Positions 7,963 through 11,728 of a DNA stretch of 11,728 nt are shown in pieces. The DNA lies in the NCBI GenBank assembly GCA_023229605.1, contig JALNYY010000133.1:1-11728 (forward strand), in the 5' to 3' direction. The DNA comes from Methylobacter sp. (GTDB lineage: Bacteria > Pseudomonadota > Gammaproteobacteria > Methylococcales > Methylomonadaceae). The notes under the pieces are model-generated. The model did no database searches, was not told where the DNA came from, and saw only the letters and a list, made by a program, of their open reading frames with translations. The stretch's first letter is position 1. Every line of letters begins with the position of its first letter. The position numbers and the translations under genes were made by a program.

Positions 7963-8121
7963 TTACTGCCGTTTTTGCTTGAGCGCCAGGGCGCGTAAAA
8001 ACTGTCTGCGTTGCGCCACCGGAATAATAATATTGGCAAGCAGCACGATTAAGGTCAGGCCGTAAGACGTCCAGACATAAAAGGCGTAGCCGCCCATTGC
8101 GAAAAATTCCTGCATAGTCAT
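7963..8121 (-). CDS. ccmD: Small membrane protein CcmD
   Basis: This 52-residue reading frame encodes MTMQEFFAMGGYAFYVW, then a hydrophobic helix (about residues 21-36), and a basic tail (RRQFLRALALKQKRQ). The acidic-aromatic N-terminus with GGYAFYVW, one helix and a basic C-terminus are typical of CcmD. In E. coli CcmD helps release holo-CcmE from the CcmABC complex. The ATG at 8121 is chosen because a GGAG lies eight bases upstream and the start overlaps the ccmC stop (TAATG). An ATG at 8115 is a second possibility. The gene fills the slot between ccmC and ccmE exactly as in other ccm operons. Confidence 0.92.
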   Translation of the reverse strand: MTMQEFFAMGGYAFYVWTSYGLTLIVLLANIIIPVAQRRQFLRALALKQKRQ

Positions 8122-8882
8122 TATTTTGACTCCGAAATCATATTTTTAACCCACTGCGCATTGCGTTCACGCTGCAGCAACTCGAAACGCGCCCGCTGCA
8201 ACATCGCGACCAGGTAATAAAATTTGAACGCTACCGCCATCAGCAACAGCGGTATCAACATGCTGACATGAATAGACGGCTTATCCATTTTTGTTACCGT
8301 AGGGCCTTGGTGCAGTGTATTCCACCACTCGACGGAGTAATGAATGATCGGGATATTGACCACCCCGACCAGGGCTAAAATAGCCACGGCCCTGGACGCG
8401 GTGCGCTTGTCGTCTATCGCGCCGTAAAGGCCGATGACGCCGAGGTACAAAAACAGCAATATCAATTCGGACGTTAATCGCGCATCCCAGACCCACCAGG
8501 TTCCCCACATCGGTTTGCCCCACAAGGAACCGGTCACCAGCGCGATAAAGGTAAAACTTGCGCCGACCGGCGCGCTGCTGATCGCCACGATCTCCGCCAG
8601 TTTGATACGCCAGACCAAGCCTATTCCGCCTGCAACCGCCATGACCACATAAATGAATAACGACATCCAGGCGCTGGGCACATGGATATAAATAATCCGA
8701 TAGCTATCGCCCTGCTGGTAATCCGCGGGTGCCAGATACAGGCCGCCGTATAGTCCGGCGGCTGTCAGCAACAGGAAAATAACCGTCAGCCACGGCATTA
8801 ACCGCCCGGTTAACGCGTAAAAATGCGGAGGGGACGCCATGCGGTGAAAAAAACGGACTACGGGATCTGGAACTAGAAACAT
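8121..8882 (-). CDS. ccmC: Heme exporter/heme-handling protein CcmC
   Basis: CcmC binds heme at the periplasmic face and loads it on CcmE. The 253-residue integral membrane protein has about six helices and the WWD motif WGTWWVWD at residues 126-133. Heme ligand histidines are His67 (IIYIHVPSAW) and His191 (WWNTLHQG). They are 124 residues apart, the same distance as the known E. coli pair at 60 and 184. The ATG at 8882 gives a slightly longer N-terminus than E. coli and has no evident Shine-Dalgarno sequence. Unlike its neighbours the gene is not overlapped upstream: a 51-bp gap separates it from the di-iron protein gene. Confidence 0.96.
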   Translation of the reverse strand: MFLVPDPVVRFFHRMASPPHFYALTGRLMPWLTVIFLLLTAAGLYGGLYLAPADYQQGDSYRIIYIHVPSAWMSLFIYVVMAVAGGIGLVWRIKLAEIVAISSAPVGASFTFIALVTGSLWGKPMWGTWWVWDARLTSELILLFLYLGVIGLYGAIDDKRTASRAVAILALVGVVNIPIIHYSVEWWNTLHQGPTVTKMDKPSIHVSMLIPLLLMAVAFKFYYLVAMLQRARFELLQRERNAQWVKNMISESK

Positions 8883-8933
8883 AAGAAATCGGACGAAAGG
8901 TTCAAAACTAAAGATACGAGGATAGTCTGTTTT

Positions 8934-9833
8934 TTAGGCCATGCAGTATGAAGGAATCCAGCTGCGTTCAATCATATATTCCGGCAATTCGTTAAAATCG
9001 AATGCAATGCCGTCTTCAATCATTTGCTTGACGTTAAACAACTGTCCAACCTCGGGAATATCGTTAAAGAACAGCGTATAAAAAGGCCTAACCAGTGCTT
9101 TTGAAACCTTCATGCCTATCGGCCCGATAAAGTTTCTCCGTTGCCCGACATGCGCCACTTCATCAATGGTGATTTCATCCAGCAATTCTTTTAAACGGTC
9201 GCGCACTTCCGGCTCATCGGCCAGCACGTCATCGAACAGGCGATGCAGATGGCAATAAAAAGTCACCCCCATCAATTCGGTGACGAAAGCCGGCGTATCC
9301 ATTAAAAAACCGGGCAATTTGGGGAACTGCTCGTAGATTTTTTCTTTGATCGGCCCTAACGGCACCCACTCTACCTTGTCCAAACCGCAAGTTTTGAGCA
9401 TTTCATCAAACAGGCGCACATGGCAAAATTCTTCGGCCAAATGCACACGGCTGATTTTGTCTTCCACGGTATGCGAATTGGCCATATCGGGTACCGCATC
9501 CCAAGCGCCTTTAATGCCCACCCACTCATGCCGGGCAAACTTGTAGATGCCGGTCAGCATCAGCGTCATGCGATCCAATGACTCGGGTTTATCCCGCATA
9601 TCGACATAATTTCGGTAAAAAGCATCGGGATCGGCCAGCGGCTTACGCAGCGTAACCGGGTTATCCTGAAAGTGCTTCAGCCGGTCGCGTTTTTTAGCTA
9701 AATTCTTCTCGTCTTCCAACAACTCCCCGCCATGTTGTTGGGTAAACTCCCAGTAATTGTCAAAATTTTCTTTTCTTTCCTGCTTGGTAGCCGATGCAAA
9801 AACGGACAAATATTTAGCCGATGCCATAATCAT
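8934..9833 (-). CDS. Ferritin-like di-iron carboxylate protein of unknown function, inserted between ccmB and ccmC
   Basis: This 299-residue soluble protein has no signal peptide and no membrane helix. It shows a complete ferritin-superfamily di-iron ligand set: Glu103 (ARHEW), ExxH at Glu135/His138 (EEFCH), Glu186 (VTELMG) and ExxH at Glu225/His228 (DEVAH). The four Glu and two His are spread over four predicted helices with spacing like the bacterial multicomponent monooxygenases and AurF-type oxygenases. The extra third histidine of AurF (four residues before the second ExxH glutamate) is not present. This suggests an O2-using oxygenase, oxidase or desaturase, with unknown substrate. The N-terminal 60 residues are highly charged, and the C-terminal part (about 235-299) lies outside the di-iron core. 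The ATG at 9833 or the one at 9827 may be the start, since a GGA precedes both. It is not a known Ccm component. Possible roles include tetrapyrrole chemistry or oxygen or iron handling, but these are inferred only from location. Confidence 0.8.
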   Translation of the reverse strand: MIMASAKYLSVFASATKQERKENFDNYWEFTQQHGGELLEDEKNLAKKRDRLKHFQDNPVTLRKPLADPDAFYRNYVDMRDKPESLDRMTLMLTGIYKFARHEWVGIKGAWDAVPDMANSHTVEDKISRVHLAEEFCHVRLFDEMLKTCGLDKVEWVPLGPIKEKIYEQFPKLPGFLMDTPAFVTELMGVTFYCHLHRLFDDVLADEPEVRDRLKELLDEITIDEVAHVGQRRNFIGPIGMKVSKALVRPFYTLFFNDIPEVGQLFNVKQMIEDGIAFDFNELPEYMIERSWIPSYCMA

Positions 9834-9843
9834 TTATTCCAGG

Positions 9844-9859
9844 TCGATAATGTGATCGA
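9844..9859. promoter_or_regulatory. Short inverted repeat upstream of the di-iron protein gene
   Basis: TCGAT (9844-9848) and ATCGA (9855-9859) form an inverted repeat with a 6-base spacer. It lies in the 44-bp gap between ccmB and the di-iron protein gene, 11 to 17 bp from the possible starts. On the minus strand a TAGAAT (9867-9862) resembles a -10 box, but no -35 box at proper spacing is visible. The arrangement could be an operator for a separate promoter, an mRNA hairpin near the start site, or chance in an AT-rich gap. Confidence 0.3.
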
Positions 9860-9877
9860 TTATTCTACGAGATATTA

Positions 9878-10552
9878 TCAATTAATACTCATTTTTAATG
9901 CCGCCGCTACCGGCAAAGGCGCTAAAACCAAGGCCATCAATAAAATAGAGATCAGAATATTAATTTGCGCATCGACCGGCAGTCCGCCGCTTGCCATCTG
10001 AACAGCATTACCGGCAAAAATCAAAACAGGAACGTACAAAGGTAAAACCAGCAGCGACAAAATCATGCCGCCCCGGCGCAGCCCCACGGTTAGCGCAACC
10101 CCGATAGCTCCAATTAAACTTAACACCGGCGTTCCCAGCAGCAAGGTCAGCAACAGGATACCCAGCGAATGGTTGGGCAGGCCTAAGAAAACCGCCAGCA
10201 AAGGAGCCACCACCAGCAGCGGCAAACCGGTCACCAGCCAGTGGGCTATGATTTTAGCCAATACCAGTACCGACACCGGATGCGGGCTTAATAGAAGCTG
10301 CTCCAGCGAGCCGTCATCAAAATCCGAACGGAACAGGCTATCCAATGACAGCATGGCCGCCAGCAATGCGGAAACCCAGATAATCCCCGGCGCGATGGCT
10401 TGCAGCAAATGCGGCTGCGCGCCGATCCCCAAAGGGAACAGGGTGATCACCAGAATAAAAAACAGCAGCGGATTGGCTATCTCCGAACGTCGCCGTAAAG
10501 CCAAAACCAGATCGCGCCGAATAACGGCAAAAAATGCGTGGGATAAAGACAT
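9878..10552 (-). CDS. ccmB: Heme exporter membrane protein CcmB
   Basis: CcmB is the membrane subunit that pairs with ATPase CcmA, together with CcmC, to release holo-CcmE. The 224-residue protein has the family's start (an amphipathic, Arg-rich segment VIRRDLVLALRRRSEIANPLLFF) and about six membrane helices. The conserved loop RSDFDDGSLEQLLLSP is near residues 75-90. Length is normal. Its ATG overlaps the ccmA stop by one base (TGATG). The downstream side is loose: a 44-bp gap precedes the di-iron gene, instead of direct coupling to ccmC. Confidence 0.95.
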   Translation of the reverse strand: MSLSHAFFAVIRRDLVLALRRRSEIANPLLFFILVITLFPLGIGAQPHLLQAIAPGIIWVSALLAAMLSLDSLFRSDFDDGSLEQLLLSPHPVSVLVLAKIIAHWLVTGLPLLVVAPLLAVFLGLPNHSLGILLLTLLLGTPVLSLIGAIGVALTVGLRRGGMILSLLVLPLYVPVLIFAGNAVQMASGGLPVDAQINILISILLMALVLAPLPVAAALKMSIN

Positions 10553-11175
10553 CAGGATAAATTAATACGCTGGACATCGACATCGGGCAAGTCTATGTCA
10601 TGATGCGAGGTGAGGACGATCATTCCGCCGTTAGCGCAATGTTCGGTCATTAAGGTTTCGATCAGGGCAATGCCCTGCTTGTCCAATGAGGTGAACGGCT
10701 CATCGAGTATCCACAGCACATTTTCGGTAATCAGCAGCCTTGCCAAGGACAACCGTCTTTTCTGGCCTGCGGATAAAGCCTGCACCAGGACATCATCATA
10801 GCCCGCCAAATGGACTTTGCTTAAAGCCTCATGAATGGAATATTGCCCTGAACTGCTTAAAGCCAGGGACATTCTTAAGTTTTCCAATACCGTCAGTTCT
10901 TTTTTTATACCATCCAAATGACCGACATAAGCCATTTGCGCATAAAACGAACTGTCATTCATCGCGTCGCCGCACCAGCGAATCTCGCCTGCATCAGGCT
11001 CCCGGAATCCGCATAAAATGCGTAGCAATGAAGTCTTGCCGCTGCCGTTTTTGCCTTCCAGCAATAAGACCTGCCCGGAAGCCAATTCAAAAGCCAGTTC
11101 TTCAAACAGCACCCGGTCATCGCGAATACAGCTTAAACCCGTGCCTTCAAGAGAATGTGTTGTTTGTGTTTGCAT
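10552..11175 (-). CDS. ccmA: Heme exporter ATP-binding protein CcmA
   Basis: CcmA is the cytoplasmic ABC ATPase of the CcmABCDE heme-handling complex. The 207-residue protein shows a Walker A motif GKNGSGKT (41-48), the ABC signature LSAGQ (134-138) followed by KRRLSLARLL, and Walker B WILDEP with Asp158 and Glu159. The H-loop histidine is at about 191 (LTSHHD). Length fits CcmA, which is shorter than most ABC ATPases. The ATG at 11175 is the first start in frame with the conserved LEGTGLSCIRDDR N-terminus. It heads the operon, so the operon promoter is expected in the 101-bp gap upstream, though I cannot point to a convincing -35/-10 pair. Confidence 0.96.
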   Translation of the reverse strand: MQTQTTHSLEGTGLSCIRDDRVLFEELAFELASGQVLLLEGKNGSGKTSLLRILCGFREPDAGEIRWCGDAMNDSSFYAQMAYVGHLDGIKKELTVLENLRMSLALSSSGQYSIHEALSKVHLAGYDDVLVQALSAGQKRRLSLARLLITENVLWILDEPFTSLDKQGIALIETLMTEHCANGGMIVLTSHHDIDLPDVDVQRINLS

Positions 11176-11212
11176 TACTTACTGGGTATTACGTGACCAT
11201 TCAAAATAATTT

Positions 11213-11239
11213 ACCACGAAGGACACGAAGATCGCGAAG
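11213..11239. repeat. 9-bp tandem repeat (ACGAAG-type, three copies) in the ccmA-rlmB gap
   Basis: Three consecutive 9-base units read ACCACGAAG, GACACGAAG and ATCGCGAAG (11213-11221, 11222-11230, 11231-11239), followed by a run of A. All three keep the CGAAG core. The complementary strand reads CTTCGTGTCCTTCGTGGT-like sequence, a type of intergenic repeat I recall in many bacterial genomes, so this may be a dispersed element and not local. It lies in the 101-bp gap between ccmA and rlmB, upstream of the operon start. Confidence 0.55.
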
Positions 11240-11276
11240 AAAAAAGCCCAATAGGCGGTCGGACGCTCACCCTTGA

Positions 11277-11728
11277 TTAATCGGCAAGTGTCCGCTGCCT
11301 CAAGGTTTCATAAAGCAGCACGCCGGTTGCAACCGATACATTAAGGCTTTCCACCCGGCCCAGCATCGGCAACTTGACCAATATATCGCATTGTTCCTTG
11401 GTCAACCGCCTTAATCCTTTACCCTCGGCGCCCACGACCAAAGCCATGGGCACCGTGAAATCGGTTTGATAAGCGGTCTGCGTTGTTTCGCCCGCCGCAC
11501 CCATGACCCAGATGCCTTGGTCTTTGAGCCAGCGCAAAGTTCTGGACAAATTGGTCACCTGATAAACCGGCACTGTTTCAGCCGCGCCGCAGGCCACTTT
11601 GCAGACCGTCGGGGTAATGCCGGTGGCATTATCCTTGGTGATAATCACGCCATGCACGCCGGTAGCGTCGGCGGTTCTAAGACATGCGCCGAAATTATGC
11701 GGGTCCTGAACATTATCCAGCACCAGGA
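11277..11728 (-). CDS. rlmB: 23S rRNA 2'-O-ribose G2251 methyltransferase RlmB, C-terminal part
   Basis: About 150 residues of the C-terminal SPOUT (alpha/beta-knot) methyltransferase domain are seen. The beginning is cut by the right window edge, where the sequence opens in LVLDNVQDPHNFGACLR. Knot motifs are clear: DPHNFGACLRTADATGVHGV, KVACGAAETVPV, ALVVGAEGKGLRRLT, and SLNVSVATGVLLYE near the end. These match RlmB (methylates G2251 in the 23S rRNA P-loop) more closely than TrmH or other SPOUT enzymes. It stops 101 bp upstream of ccmA, same strand. Whether it shares a transcript with the ccm operon is unclear. Confidence 0.94.
   Translation of the reverse strand, partial: LVLDNVQDPHNFGACLRTADATGVHGVIITKDNATGITPTVCKVACGAAETVPVYQVTNLSRTLRWLKDQGIWVMGAAGETTQTAYQTDFTVPMALVVGAEGKGLRRLTKEQCDILVKLPMLGRVESLNVSVATGVLLYETLRQRTLAD

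Noticed and set aside
11240..11276. Possible terminator after rlmB (GCC-TATTG-GGC followed by T run on the minus strand)
   Set aside because: The stem is only about three base pairs, too weak to call.
1..11728. tRNA, rRNA, CRISPR, insertion sequence or phage features
   Set aside because: No cloverleaf-like tRNA, rRNA stretch, regular repeat-spacer array, transposase or terminal inverted repeats noticed on reading either strand.

Overview
The window looks like a chromosomal segment from a gammaproteobacterium. It encodes the complete System I cytochrome c maturation set (ccmA to ccmI), the end of an rlmB gene that closely resembles the enterobacterial protein, an anaerobic-type hemN, and a slyX gene ending in the family's PPHY tail. 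Moderate GC content and heavy investment in c-type cytochromes would fit an environmental respiratory or methylotrophic lineage such as the Methylococcales. That narrower placement is an inference and cannot be proven from this sequence.

Layout, left to right: (1) The left edge carries the last 32 codons of an unidentified + strand gene, a short gene-free stretch with an 11-bp direct repeat, and a + strand reading frame that appears to be a broken gene (start codon lost, 3' end missing). (2) A converging minus-strand gene encodes an aminoglycoside-phosphotransferase-fold kinase. (3) From there to about 11175 everything lies on the minus strand, transcribed right to left: ccmA, ccmB, an unrelated di-iron protein gene, ccmC, ccmD, ccmE, ccmF, ccmG, ccmH, ccmI, hemN, slyX. 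(4) Upstream of ccmA is a 101-bp gap with a 9-bp tandem repeat, then the 3' part of rlmB, which runs off the right edge.

How the genes work together: CcmA and CcmB form an ATP-driven complex, and CcmC with CcmD loads heme onto the periplasmic chaperone CcmE. CcmF, CcmH and CcmI act as the heme ligase, and CcmG keeps thiols reduced. HemN makes protoporphyrinogen IX precursor without oxygen, so heme supply and heme attachment sit in one transcription unit. Most junctions overlap (TGATG, TAATG, ATGA or 14 nt) or are separated by only a few bases, suggesting translational coupling.

The main anomaly is a 299-residue protein gene between ccmB and ccmC. It has a full four-Glu/two-His ferritin-like di-iron ligand set and is not a standard Ccm component. 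Its two flanking gaps (44 and 51 bp) are the only loose joints between ccmA and slyX, suggesting an insertion into the operon.
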